Shown here: piece by piece, positions 32,606 to 40,938 of the stretch | Numbering within the stretch: position 1 is the stretch's first letter | How the letters are laid out: each line of letters starts with the position of its first letter | Assembly: GCA_965278965.1 (NCBI GenBank) | Contig: OZ257127.1 | Location: 1,426,001 to 1,490,000, forward strand | Source of the DNA: UBA10649 sp965278965 | GTDB lineage: Bacteria; Actinomycetota; Actinomycetes; S36-B12 | Length of the DNA stretch: 64,000 nucleotides | Reading direction: 5' to 3' | Made by a program: the position numbers and the translations under genes | Notes under the pieces: model-generated | What the model saw: only the letters and a program-made list of their open reading frames with translations | What the model was told of the DNA's origin: nothing | Databases searched by the model: none

Positions 32606-34989
32606 GCGCGTCCGCCCACGTCGACCGTCCACGTCCCGGCCTCGACCCACGCCGCCGTGAGCGGCTCCCCCGCCTCGACCATCGCCAGGCCGACGGCTCC
32701 TCCGAGCGTGTGCCCGTAGCTCGCCGACCGCAGGTAGCCGACCTCGATCCCGTCACGCAGCACGATCTCGGCGTGATGCATCAGCGGCTCGGGGTCGGTC
32801 AGCAGGACCTGGACGAGCCGTCGGTGCGGCACGCCCGCGGCGACCTGCCGGAGCACGGCATCTCGACCGACGAACCCACCGGGCTTCTCGAGCGCGACGG
32901 CGAAGGCAAGCCCGGCCTCGGTCACGATGTCGGTGTTGTCGATGTCGTGGCCGTAGTCCCGGTAGGCGCGCTCGAGCCGAAGGCTTCCCAGCGCCCGGAG
33001 ACCTGCGTGACGCATACCCAGGTCCGAGCCGGCCGCGACGAGGTCCTCGTACGCGCCGACGGCCTGCTCGGTCGGCAGGTACAGCTCGAACCCCGTCTCC
33101 CCCACGTACGTGATGCGCACCGCGAGCGGCCGGGCGAAGCCGAGGTCGACGTACCGCGCGTCCCGGTAGGCGAACGCCTCGTCGGACAGGTCAACGGATG
33201 TGAGCCGCTGCACCAGGTCTCGCGCTCTCGGCCCGTGGACGTTGAGCTGGGCGAGCCCGGACGTCACGTCGGTCACCGACGCGCGCCACTCGCCCGTGTG
33301 CCGCCGCAGCCACGCGAGCACGTGCCCGCGCGCGGTATCCGAGGCCACGACCAGGAACCGGTCGTCGGCGAGCTTGGTCACCGTGAGGTCGGCCTCGATG
33401 CGGCCGGCGTCGTCAAGCCACTGCGTGTACGTGATCCGTCCCGGTTCGCCGTCCACCGCGTTCGCGGACACGTGGTCGAGCAGCCGGCCCGCGTCCGGCC
33501 CCTGGACGAGGACCTTCGTCATGAACGCCATGTCCATGATGCCGACGCCCTCGCGGACCGCGCGGTGCTCGGCAGCCCAGCGGTCGAACCACGACGGTCG
33601 CCCCCAGGTCGGCTCGCCGGGGTCCGGCGCCGGACGGTCGCCGTACCAGTCCGCGCCCTCCCACCCGCTCACGTCGCGGAAGTGTGCGCCGGCATGGGCG
33701 AGACGGTCGTGCAGGGGCGAGCGACGGATGCCGCGGGCTGTCGTCATCGCCCGGCCCGGCACGTGCGGGGTGTAGACGAGGCCGAGAGTCTCCACGGTCC
33801 GCTCGGCCCGGTAGCGCGGGTTGAGCTGGTAGTCGTGCATGCGGTCGACGTCGAAGCCGGTGACGTCGACGTCGGGCCGGCCGTCCACGATCCACTGCGC
33901 GACAACACGTCCGAGCCCGCCGCCGGTCAGGATGCCGACCGAGTTCATGCCCGCGGCGACGACGTAGCCGTCGAGCTCGGGAGCCGGCCCGACGATCGGG
34001 GCGAGATCGGGCGTGAACGACTCCGGCCCGCAGAAGAACAGGCGAACGCCGGCGTCGAGGGTCGCCGGCACACGGCTCATCGCCCGTTCGAGGTAAGGCG
34101 CCATCCGCTCCCAGTCCGGCTCGAGCCGGCCGAAGGAGAACCCGTCGGGGATGCCCCCAACGCTCCACGGCGCGCACACGGGCTCGAAGAGCCCGACCAT
34201 GACGCCGCCGCCCTCCTCGCGGTAGTACCCATGGCACGACGGGTCCTCGATCACGGGCCACGACGGGTCGACTTCGGCCATCGGCTCGGTGATCAGGTAG
34301 TAGTGCTCGGCGGCCTGGAGCGGGATCGCGACCCCGTTGCGCTCACCCAGCTCACGCGCCCACATCCCCGCGCAGTTGACGGCGAACTCGCACTCGACGT
34401 CGCCGGCCGACGTCTGCACGCCGACGACCCGCGTGCCCTGCGTCAGCACGCGCTCGACCGTCACCCCCTCCACGATCCGGACGCCCGCGTCGTTGGCCCC
34501 CTTGGCGAGCGACATCGTCACGTCGACGGGGTTGACCCGGCCGTCGTGCGGCACGTGGAAGCCGGCGAGGAGGTCGTCGGTGCGCGCGAGCGGGAACAGG
34601 TCGGCGACCTCGGCCGGGCTGATCTCGTGGACGTCCAGCCCGAGGTGGCGGTTGAACGCGGCGACGCGGCGGAACTCCTCCAGCCGCAGCGGGTCGGCGG
34701 CGAGCTCGACGAAGCCGACCGGCGCGAACCCCGTCGCGCGACCGGTCTGGGCCTCGAGCCGTGCGTAGAGGTCGCGGGTGTACATCCGCATGCCCATCGA
34801 GGTCTCCGACAGGGAGCCGAAGCACGTCATGAGGCCGGCCGCGTGCCAGGTCGTGCCGGACGTCAGGCGGTCACGCTCGATGAGGACGACGTCGGACCAG
34901 CCGAGCTGGCCGAGGTGGTAGGCGATCGACGTCCCGATCACGCCGCCGCCGATGATCACGACGCGAGCACGGGCGGGCAGGTCGGCCAT
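32557..34989 (-). CDS. FAD-dependent dimethylglycine/sarcosine dehydrogenase-like protein with GcvT domain
   Basis: An 810-residue fusion. The N-terminal DAO-type FAD domain has the motif IIGGGVIGTSIAYHL and the covalent-FAD-type segment SGTTWHAAG. A central FAO_M-like linker follows. The C-terminal half is a GcvT aminomethyltransferase/folate-binding domain (GFELYLPTEQA, GLRALGSLRLERAYRDYG). Such enzymes demethylate dimethylglycine or sarcosine and pass the one-carbon unit to THF. ATG 34989 has GAGGAGGATCC. It is divergent from the channel gene and convergent, with overlap, with the hydrolase. Confidence 0.92.
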   Translation of the reverse strand: MADLPARARVVIIGGGVIGTSIAYHLGQLGWSDVVLIERDRLTSGTTWHAAGLMTCFGSLSETSMGMRMYTRDLYARLEAQTGRATGFAPVGFVELAADPLRLEEFRRVAAFNRHLGLDVHEISPAEVADLFPLARTDDLLAGFHVPHDGRVNPVDVTMSLAKGANDAGVRIVEGVTVERVLTQGTRVVGVQTSAGDVECEFAVNCAGMWARELGERNGVAIPLQAAEHYYLITEPMAEVDPSWPVIEDPSCHGYYREEGGGVMVGLFEPVCAPWSVGGIPDGFSFGRLEPDWERMAPYLERAMSRVPATLDAGVRLFFCGPESFTPDLAPIVGPAPELDGYVVAAGMNSVGILTGGGLGRVVAQWIVDGRPDVDVTGFDVDRMHDYQLNPRYRAERTVETLGLVYTPHVPGRAMTTARGIRRSPLHDRLAHAGAHFRDVSGWEGADWYGDRPAPDPGEPTWGRPSWFDRWAAEHRAVREGVGIMDMAFMTKVLVQGPDAGRLLDHVSANAVDGEPGRITYTQWLDDAGRIEADLTVTKLADDRFLVVASDTARGHVLAWLRRHTGEWRASVTDVTSGLAQLNVHGPRARDLVQRLTSVDLSDEAFAYRDARYVDLGFARPLAVRITYVGETGFELYLPTEQAVGAYEDLVAAGSDLGMRHAGLRALGSLRLERAYRDYGHDIDNTDIVTEAGLAFAVALEKPGGFVGRDAVLRQVAAGVPHRRLVQVLLTDPEPLMHHAEIVLRDGIEVGYLRSASYGHTLGGAVGLAMVEAGEPLTAAWVEAGTWTVDVGGRAYPATVSLRPLYGGTC

Positions 34990-35065
34990 GGATCCTCCTC
35001 GGCGCGCAGCGTAGCCAGGGGCGTGGCGACACGGGCCGACAGCAGAACTCCGCGAGGATGCGCCC

Positions 35066-35857
35066 ATGGGCGACGATGACCTGACGCCGCAGCAGGCCCG
35101 CAAGCAGCTGAAGAACCCCGGCTATGAGATCTTCATGGCACTGCTGTCGGTGCTGTCGCTCATCAACCTCGTGCTCTATTTCGTCATCGACGACCAGCAG
35201 ATGCGGGTCATCGTCGACGTGATGAGCTTCGTCCTGACGATCGCGTTCGCGATCGACTTCACGTACCGCATGAAGACGGCGCCGGACCGCAAGTTCTACT
35301 TCTGGCGCGGTTTCGGGTGGGCCGACATGCTCGCGAGCATCCCGCTCGCCCAGACGAACGTCCTGCGGCTCTTCCGGCTCATCAAGGTCTACCGGCTCCT
35401 GCGCGACTACGGCGTGCGCAACATCGCGCGGAGCCTGTGGCGGGACCGTGCGGGCAGCGCGCTGCTGGTGCTGCTGTTCATCGGCATCCTCGTCCTGGAG
35501 TTCGGCAGCCTCGCCCTCCTGCGGATCGAGGGGGATGTCCCCGGGGCGAACATCACCAACGCATCCGATGCGCTGTGGTTCGTGATCGTGACGATGGCGA
35601 CCGTCGGCTACGGCGACGAGTACCCGATCACGAACGCCGGCCGGCTCGTCGGCACCGTGATCATCGTCGTCGGTGTCGGCATCTTCGGCACGCTCACCGG
35701 CTACCTCGCCAACCTGTTCCTGACGCCGCGCGCCACCACGCCGGAGGGCCCGGTGCCCGACCTGCAGCAGCGGCTCGACGAGCTCAAGGACCTCAACGCC
35801 CGTCAGCAGCAGGCGATCGCGGACATCGAGGCCCTCATCGCCGACGGCCGGACGTAG
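35066..35857 (+). CDS. Voltage-gated-type potassium channel
   Basis: A 263-residue ion channel with four voltage-sensor-like helices followed by a pore. The selectivity filter is TMATVGYGD. The S4-like segment LRLFRLIKVYRLL carries regularly spaced Arg/Lys. Pore helices flank the filter (LLVLLFIGILVLEFG before; IIVVGVGIFGTL after). The C-terminus is a short coiled coil (DLQQRLDELKDLNARQQQ) for tetramerisation. It is an inner-membrane K+ channel. Confidence 0.9.
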   Translation: MGDDDLTPQQARKQLKNPGYEIFMALLSVLSLINLVLYFVIDDQQMRVIVDVMSFVLTIAFAIDFTYRMKTAPDRKFYFWRGFGWADMLASIPLAQTNVLRLFRLIKVYRLLRDYGVRNIARSLWRDRAGSALLVLLFIGILVLEFGSLALLRIEGDVPGANITNASDALWFVIVTMATVGYGDEYPITNAGRLVGTVIIVVGVGIFGTLTGYLANLFLTPRATTPEGPVPDLQQRLDELKDLNARQQQAIADIEALIADGRT

Positions 35858-35871
35858 GGGCGGAGCCGTCC

Positions 35872-36264
35872 CTACCGCGGGGCCGCGGCGGCCTCGTCGT
35901 AGCGGCGGCGTGACTCCACGATCGCCGGGACGTGCGCCCGCGCCCAGGCGTCCAGCGCGGCCAGCGGCACTGTGAGCGTTCGGCCATCGGCGGTCAGGTC
36001 GTACTCGACGCGCGGCGGCACCTCCGCGAAGACCGTGCGGGTCACGAGACCGTCACGCTCCAGCCCGCGCAGGGTCTGGGTCAGCATCTTCTGGCTCACG
36101 CCGTCGATCCGTCGCGCAAGCCCGCTGAACCGCATCGGTCCGTCCCGCAGCGCGATGACGACCAGGGCCGTCCAGCGGTCGCCGATGCGATCCAGGATCG
36201 TCCGGCTCGGGCAGTCCGCGGCGAACGGGTCCGGCGGGAGGACGGCGGACGTCGCAAGATCCAT
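35872..36264 (-). CDS. HxlR-family transcriptional regulator
   Basis: A 130-residue winged-helix protein with the HxlR pattern: CPSRTILDRIGDRWT at the N-terminus with a conserved Cys, then RFSGLARRIDGVSQKMLTQTL and LTADGRTL. ATG 36264 follows GGAGGTGA; an upstream in-frame ATG lacks a site. It is divergent from a QorB-like NAD(P)H-binding reductase, a common redox/electrophile-sensing pair (QorR-type). The intergenic inverted repeat is its likely operator. Confidence 0.92.
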   Translation of the reverse strand: MDLATSAVLPPDPFAADCPSRTILDRIGDRWTALVVIALRDGPMRFSGLARRIDGVSQKMLTQTLRGLERDGLVTRTVFAEVPPRVEYDLTADGRTLTVPLAALDAWARAHVPAIVESRRRYDEAAAAPR

Positions 36265-36276
36265 GGTCACCTCCGG

Positions 36277-36303
36277 GTAAGTACCCCACAGGAAAGTGCT
36301 TAC
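36277..36303. promoter_or_regulatory. Probable HxlR operator
   Basis: GTAAGTAC (36277-36284) and GTGCTTAC (36296-36303) form a near-perfect inverted repeat across the divergent promoter of the HxlR and reductase genes. GTAC/GTGC-rich palindromes of this size are typical HxlR/QorR sites. Confidence 0.55.
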
Positions 36304-36386
36304 TCTCCGATGGGAAGTATCAGGGGTGCGGGCCGGTTCCGCCAAGTGCGACCACCCGGGTCGCCAGCCGTAGAGGGAGAACACGC

Positions 36387-37250
36387 ATGTCCATCGTCGT
36401 CACCGGGGCCACGGGCCACCTGGGCCATCTCATCGTCGAGTCCCTGCTGGCGCGCGGCGTGCCCGCAGCCGACATCACCGCAGGAGGGCGGAACCTGGAC
36501 CGGCTCGACGACCTCGCGGCCCAGGGGGTCCGGGTCGTCCCGCTCGACTACGGCCAGCCAGCGACGATCGACGCGGCCGTGGCAGGCGCGGACGTCGTCG
36601 TCCTGGTCTCCGGCAAGGACTTCGGCCAGCGCGCGGCGCAGCACCAGAACGTGATCGACGCCGCCGTGCGCGCGGGCGTCGGCCGGATCGTCTACACGTC
36701 CATCCCGAAGGCGGACCGGACGCCGATGCTGCTGGCGGCCGAGCACCGTGCGACCGAAGAGGCGATCATCGCGTCCGGGCTGCCGTACACCTTCGCCCGC
36801 AACAGCTGGTACATCGAGAACTACACCCCGCAGATCCCGGTCTACCTCGAGCACGGGATCGTCGGCGCGGCCGGCGAGGGCAAGGTCTCCGTGGCCGCAC
36901 GCCGCGACTACGCCGAGGCCGCGGCGGTGCTCGCGTCCACAGAGGGGCACGAGGGCACGGCGTACGAGCTCGGCGGTGAGTCGATCACCCTCGCGGACCT
37001 CGCGGCGCTGGTGTCCGACGCATCCGGCACCACGGTCTCGTACACGGACGTCCCCGAGGACGTGCTCAAGGGCATCCTGGTCGACGCGGCCGGCATGCCC
37101 GAGCCGGTGGCTGCGACGTTCGCCAACGTCGACACCCGGATCAAGGCCGGCGACCTGTACGTGACGTCCGGCGACCTCGAGCGCCTCATCGGGCACGCAC
37201 CGACGCCGCCCGCGACGTCGGTCCGCGAGGCCGTGGCGGCGCTCGCCTGA
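36387..37250 (+). CDS. NAD(P)H-binding SDR-like quinone oxidoreductase (QorB/NmrA type)
   Basis: A 287-residue atypical SDR. The N-terminal NAD(P) motif is VTGATGHLG, followed by PLDYGQPATIDAAV and the family block RNSWYIENYTPQ. Such proteins (QorB, YtfG, NmrA) reduce quinones or sense the NADPH/NADP ratio. It is divergent from an HxlR regulator gene, which probably represses it until electrophiles appear. Confidence 0.9.
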   Translation: MSIVVTGATGHLGHLIVESLLARGVPAADITAGGRNLDRLDDLAAQGVRVVPLDYGQPATIDAAVAGADVVVLVSGKDFGQRAAQHQNVIDAAVRAGVGRIVYTSIPKADRTPMLLAAEHRATEEAIIASGLPYTFARNSWYIENYTPQIPVYLEHGIVGAAGEGKVSVAARRDYAEAAAVLASTEGHEGTAYELGGESITLADLAALVSDASGTTVSYTDVPEDVLKGILVDAAGMPEPVAATFANVDTRIKAGDLYVTSGDLERLIGHAPTPPATSVREAVAALA

Positions 37251-37285
37251 CCGCTCACCGCCCCACCTCCCCTCCTCCCACACGT

Positions 37286-37342
37286 CGACCTTGAGGTTTC
37301 AGGCCGCACTCCGGCGCTACGAGGCCTGAAACCTCAAGGTCG
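37286..37342. repeat. Perfect 20-bp-stem hairpin
   Basis: The arms 37286-37305 and 37323-37342 are perfect reverse complements over 20 bases (left arm begins CGACCTTGAGG), with a 17-nt loop. It lies between the reductase gene and tRNA-Lys. There is no T-run after it, so it may be a factor-assisted terminator or a small palindromic mobile element. Confidence 0.8.
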
Positions 37343-37386
37343 GCGGGAGTGGGGTCCCAGCGGGACCCCGGTAGCGTTCGCCGCAC

Positions 37387-37459
37387 GCCCCGTTAGCTCA
37401 GTTGGTAGAGCAGCTGACTTTTAATCAGCGGGTCGTAGGTTCGAGACCTACACGGGGCA
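37387..37459 (+). tRNA. tRNA-Lys (anticodon TTT)
   Basis: A full cloverleaf: acceptor GCCCCGT/ACGGGGC, D arm GCTCAGTTGGTAGAGC, anticodon stem GCTGA/TCAGC with loop CTTTTAA (anticodon TTT), T arm GTAGG TTCGAGA CCTAC, discriminator A. CCA is not encoded. Confidence 0.97.
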
Positions 37460-37594
37460 CCCGGTCACGCAGCTTGCGATGACCGCCGGAGGGCGTCGGA
37501 GTGAACCTTCGACGAAGACGGTTGACAGGGCCGGCCGTCTCGGCATGATCGTGCGCACCAAGGTGCCGCTGTCATGTCGCGAGAGGACCCACCT

Positions 37595-38314
37595 ATGACC
37601 ACCACCGCTCCTACCGCCGTTCTCGTCCATGGCGCGTTCGCTGACGCGTCGGGGTTCGCCGGCATCATCCGCGAGCTCACCACATCGGGGTACCGGACCG
37701 TTGCCGTCCCCAACACCCTGCGCGGGATCAGCGCCGATGCCGCGACGGTCCACGCCGCCGCCGCGGCGATCGACGGGCCGGTCGTCCTCGTCGGCCACTC
37801 CTATGGCGGGGCCGTGATCACCCAGGCGGCGGAGGGCCTGACGAACCTCGTCGGACTCGTCTACCTCGCCGCCTTCGCCCCCGCCGTCGGCGAGACCGTC
37901 GGCGGCGTCCAGGAGCCCTTCCCGGCGCCGCTCCTGGCGAGCACGGTGCGCCCGACCCCGTACGACGCGGTCGGCGCCGTCGGCGGCCCCGACCTTGTCA
38001 TCGACCCGGCGCAGTTCCGCGAGACGTTCGGCGCCGATGTGCCCGTCGACGTCGTCGAGGTCATGGCTGTGACACAGCGTCCGCTCGCGGCCGCGGCGAC
38101 CGGCGAGCCCCTGACGTTCGCCGGGTGGGAGGCGACGCCGTGCTGGTACCTCGTGTCGAGCCAGGACCACGCGATCTCCCCGGACGCGCAGCGCTTCATG
38201 GCGTCGCGGATGAATGCGACGACCGAGGAGATCGACGGCAGCCACGCGGCCTTCGTCGCCCGTCCCGCGGCGGTCGCCGCCTTCATCGCCCGCGCCCTCG
38301 ACGCGTCCGCCTGA
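37595..38314 (+). CDS. Alpha/beta hydrolase (MenH/salicylate-esterase-like)
   Basis: A 239-residue alpha/beta hydrolase. The oxyanion-hole region is LVHGAFADASGF, the nucleophile elbow is LVGHSYGG, and the C-terminal DGSHAAF holds the catalytic His. It belongs to the small esterase group common near stress regulators. ATG 37595 has GAGAGGA upstream; the in-frame ATG at 37574 is less well placed. The substrate is unknown. It is convergent with the SRPBCC gene. Confidence 0.87.
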   Translation: MTTTAPTAVLVHGAFADASGFAGIIRELTTSGYRTVAVPNTLRGISADAATVHAAAAAIDGPVVLVGHSYGGAVITQAAEGLTNLVGLVYLAAFAPAVGETVGGVQEPFPAPLLASTVRPTPYDAVGAVGGPDLVIDPAQFRETFGADVPVDVVEVMAVTQRPLAAAATGEPLTFAGWEATPCWYLVSSQDHAISPDAQRFMASRMNATTEEIDGSHAAFVARPAAVAAFIARALDASA

Positions 38315-38355
38315 CGGCGGGCCGTCCCCCGTCCGCGCAGCCCCGGCGCGGCCCT

Positions 38356-38841
38356 TCAGCCGGCGAGGATGCCCTCGATCTGGGTCATCGCCTCGCGCAT
38401 GCCCTCTTCCATGCCCATGCTGATGAGCTGCTCCATCGCCTCGGCCGAGGCGAACGTGGAGGTGATGGTCATGTCGACCCCCGCAGCGGAGTCGGCTAGC
38501 GTCACGCGCATCACCGTCTCGGGCATCCCCTCGGCGGGGTTGCCGTCCTCGTCGGCGAAGAGGTCGCGCAGGACCAGTAGCCGCGGCGGCTGGGCCTCGT
38601 CCACCGCCCACATGCCGCCGGCCTTCTCGCCCTCCGGACCGGTCATGTAGTACGTCACGCGGCCACCCGGCGTCAGGTCGTGGTCGACCACGGTCGCCGG
38701 CCAGGTCGGCGGGCCCCACCAGCGCTCGAGCTGGCGCGGGTCGGACCACAGCTGCCAGGCGCGCTCGGCCGGGACCGGCAACGCGGCCGTGATGGCCATC
38801 GTCAACGTCTCCGGGTCCTTGTGCACGTTCGTGACGATCAC
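38356..38841 (-). CDS. SRPBCC (AHSA1/START-like) domain protein
   Basis: A 161-residue AHSA1-like protein: AERAWQLWSDPRQLERWWGP near the N-terminus, then GGRVTYYMTGPEGEKAGG and a long C-terminal helix. These helix-grip proteins bind hydrophobic ligands. It starts at GTG 38841, which overlaps the ArsR stop by 4 bases. The ArsR-SRPBCC pair is a recurrent two-gene unit in actinobacteria. Confidence 0.88.
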   Translation of the reverse strand: MIVTNVHKDPETLTMAITAALPVPAERAWQLWSDPRQLERWWGPPTWPATVVDHDLTPGGRVTYYMTGPEGEKAGGMWAVDEAQPPRLLVLRDLFADEDGNPAEGMPETVMRVTLADSAAGVDMTITSTFASAEAMEQLISMGMEEGMREAMTQIEGILAG

Positions 38842-39188
38842 GTCGGGTCCTCCTCGATCAGGTCGGTGAGCACGGTGCTCATCCGTTCGATCCGGTCGCG
38901 CCACTGCTGCTCGAGCTGGTCGAGCAGCTGCTGCGCCTGCCGAACGGCCTGCGGCCGTCCGGCGATCCGCTGCTCACGGCCGCGTCGGGTCTTGCTCACC
39001 AGCCCCGCCCCGACGAGCACGCCGACGTGCTTCTGCACGGCGGTGACGCTCATCGGGTAGCGGCGGGCGAGCTCTCCGATCGACTGGTCCTCGACGAGAA
39101 CCCGGCGCACGATGTCGCGTCGGGTGGCGTCGGCCAGCGCGTGGAAGAGCCGGTCGACCTCGTCGTCAGTCAGCTGATCTACAACCAT
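38838..39188 (-). CDS. ArsR-family transcriptional regulator
   Basis: A 116-residue winged-helix repressor: LFHALADATRRDIVRRVL, recognition helix MSVTAVQKHVGVLVGAGL, then KTRRGREQRI. No metal-binding CxC is present, so it belongs to the non-metal group that accompanies AHSA1-like proteins. Its ATG lies inside a perfect palindrome, so it is almost certainly autoregulated. It is translationally coupled to the SRPBCC gene. Confidence 0.92.
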   Translation of the reverse strand: MVVDQLTDDEVDRLFHALADATRRDIVRRVLVEDQSIGELARRYPMSVTAVQKHVGVLVGAGLVSKTRRGREQRIAGRPQAVRQAQQLLDQLEQQWRDRIERMSTVLTDLIEEDPT

Positions 39189-39197
39189 TTGGTTGTA
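39180..39197. promoter_or_regulatory. ArsR autoregulatory operator
   Basis: TACAACCATTTGGTTGTA has perfect 7-bp arms around 4 bases and overlaps the start codon of the ArsR gene (39186-39188). Such CAACC/GGTTG palindromes at the regulator's own start are typical of ArsR-SRPBCC units. Confidence 0.7.
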
Positions 39198-39242
39198 TTT
39201 AACGACAGACAGGAGCCGAGCGCAAGAGGAGCGGGAAACGGA

Positions 39243-39500
39243 CTACAGCGCGAAGGACAGGCGGGGCATGCGACGGGCCGGCGCGGCGTCGGTCAGGCGG
39301 CCCTCAAGACGGGCCTGGAACTCGTAGGCGACGTCGATCCAGCCCGTGACGCGGTTGGCCGAGTCGACCCCCGGGTTCGCCGCCTCCCAGCGGCGGATCC
39401 ACACCAGCAGCTCGACCCGCTCCTCGTCCCCGAGGACGTGCTCGAACATGTGGTCCACCAGACGCGTCAGATCGCGCTCGGAGAGGGGGGACGACGGCAC
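39243..39500 (-). CDS. Hypothetical small protein
   Basis: An 85-residue protein starting at GTG 39500 with GAGGATT upstream. It is mostly helical: SERDLTRLVDHMFEHVLGDEE, then LLVWIRRWEAANPG and VAYEFQARLEGRL. There is no signal or membrane segment. I do not recognise the family. It lies 70 bases upstream of the 2OG-type oxygenase stop on the same strand. Confidence 0.55.
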   Translation of the reverse strand: MPSSPLSERDLTRLVDHMFEHVLGDEERVELLVWIRRWEAANPGVDSANRVTGWIDVAYEFQARLEGRLTDAAPARRMPRLSFAL

Positions 39501-39570
39501 GGACGGAATCCTCGCACGAGCCTCGACCGCTGTCCAAGGGCCGGGTCCAGGACAGATCGCGAGCATCGCG

Positions 39571-40335
39571 TCACGCCTCGGAGTACACCCGGGATGGGTC
39601 GTAGCCGTAGTGCGCAGTCCGGGCCGCTCGACGCGTACGCGCCTCGTCCTCGGACGCCGCCGCGAAGCCCGGGTCGATCGGGAACACGTGCGCCCGCGCG
39701 ACCGGCGAACGCTCGAAGATCCACTTCTCCAGGGCGGGGCCGGACTCGAACGACGTGATCAGGCAGTACCGCGGCCGCGGCCCGGCATGCCAGACGGAGT
39801 GCCACATGCGCTCGGAGTCCACGACGAGCTGAGCGCCGGCCCGCAGTGCGATCCGAGTCTCGGTCGCGGGATCGTCGATGTCCTCGCGCAGCACCATGAA
39901 AGAGCCCGGGTCGTCGGTGAGCTGCATGAACACGCGGACGACCCACCCCTCGCCGTCGGGGTTGCGACGGTTGTTGTCGTCGAGGTGGGAGTTGTAGAGC
40001 GCATCGGCGTACGAGTTCGGCTGCAGCTCGATGACGCGGCAACGACCGACGCGGGCGTCGACCTCGCGCACGCGTTCCACGAGCGTCGGCGCCTTCGCGG
40101 CCTGCGTCGGGATCCACACGCCGTCCTTGTCCGCCCGCGGCGGGTCGACGTGCCAGAACGCGTTGCACTCGATGTCGCCGTTCGCACTGGCGATCGGCGC
40201 GAACCGCGAGTCCCCGGACGACTTCCAGTCGACGTACTCCAGGTCCTGCCACTGCGCCGGATCGACCACGCTCCCGTACGGATCAAGGACGACGTAGCCG
40301 GTCTCCTCGAGGACGGACATGCGGTAGTGCGACAC
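39571..40335 (-). CDS. Putative Fe(II)/2-oxoglutarate-type oxygenase
   Basis: A 254-residue soluble protein with a possible 2-His-1-carboxylate facial triad: H117-x-D119 in NSHLDDNN and a distal His (H179 or H183) in MWHSVWH, followed by Arg187/189 in GPRPRY that could bind 2-oxoglutarate. The spacing of about 60 residues fits the double-stranded beta-helix oxygenases. GTG 40335 has GGGAGG at 6 bases. The family is not recognised with certainty and the substrate is unknown. Confidence 0.6.
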   Translation of the reverse strand: MSHYRMSVLEETGYVVLDPYGSVVDPAQWQDLEYVDWKSSGDSRFAPIASANGDIECNAFWHVDPPRADKDGVWIPTQAAKAPTLVERVREVDARVGRCRVIELQPNSYADALYNSHLDDNNRRNPDGEGWVVRVFMQLTDDPGSFMVLREDIDDPATETRIALRAGAQLVVDSERMWHSVWHAGPRPRYCLITSFESGPALEKWIFERSPVARAHVFPIDPGFAAASEDEARTRRAARTAHYGYDPSRVYSEA

Positions 40336-40451
40336 AGGACCTCCCGGTTTCGACGGTGCTCCCATTGTCGAGTCGCGGACTGCCGGCAGCACCGCCCGAA
40401 CGGCCCGGGCCGGTAGGGCCGATGGTCCCGTCGGCACGTAGGGTCGCCCGC

Positions 40452-40937
40452 ATGACCATCGCCCCCGGTGACCTGATCCCCGACGTCCCCGTCCGCCACA
40501 TGGTCGACGGCTCACCTGCCGTCGTTTCCTCCCGCGAGCTGCTCGGCGCCGGCCGGGTCGTGCTGTTCGCCGTGCCCGGCGCGTTCACCCCCGGGTGCTC
40601 GCGCGTGCACCTGCCCGGCTACGCGGCGAACGCCACCGAGATCGCCGGGAAGGGCGTCGACCAGATCGCCTGCATCTCGGTGAACGACGTCTTCGTCATG
40701 GATGCCTGGGGCCAGGCCCACGACGTGACCGGCACGATCACGATGGTGGCCGACCCGCTGGCGGAGTTCTGCCGCGCCGCCGGCCTGGAGATCGACGCGA
40801 CCGACAAGGGTCTCGGCGTGCGCTCGCAGCGGTACGCGATGGTCCTGCAGGACGGGGTCGTGGAGTCGCTCATGCTGGAGGACAACGGGCTGTCCATCGC
40901 CAACAGCACCGCCGAGTGCGTGCTCGCGACCCTCTAG
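40452..40937 (+). CDS. Peroxiredoxin (Prx5 type)
   Basis: A 161-residue atypical peroxiredoxin. The peroxidatic Cys49 is in FAVPGAFTPGCS (usually PGAFTPTCS), followed by HLPGYAANATEI and ISVNDVFVMDAWG. It reduces H2O2 and alkyl hydroperoxides using thioredoxin or glutathione-like thiols. ATG 40452 was chosen because the protein then matches family length. Confidence 0.93.
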   Translation: MTIAPGDLIPDVPVRHMVDGSPAVVSSRELLGAGRVVLFAVPGAFTPGCSRVHLPGYAANATEIAGKGVDQIACISVNDVFVMDAWGQAHDVTGTITMVADPLAEFCRAAGLEIDATDKGLGVRSQRYAMVLQDGVVESLMLEDNGLSIANSTAECVLATL

Positions 40938-40938
40938 C

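Noticed and set aside
32479..35079. 866-codon open frame on the + strand
   Set aside because: It is a mirror of the FAD-GcvT gene, whose domains and ribosome site are clear. The antisense translation has no protein family character.
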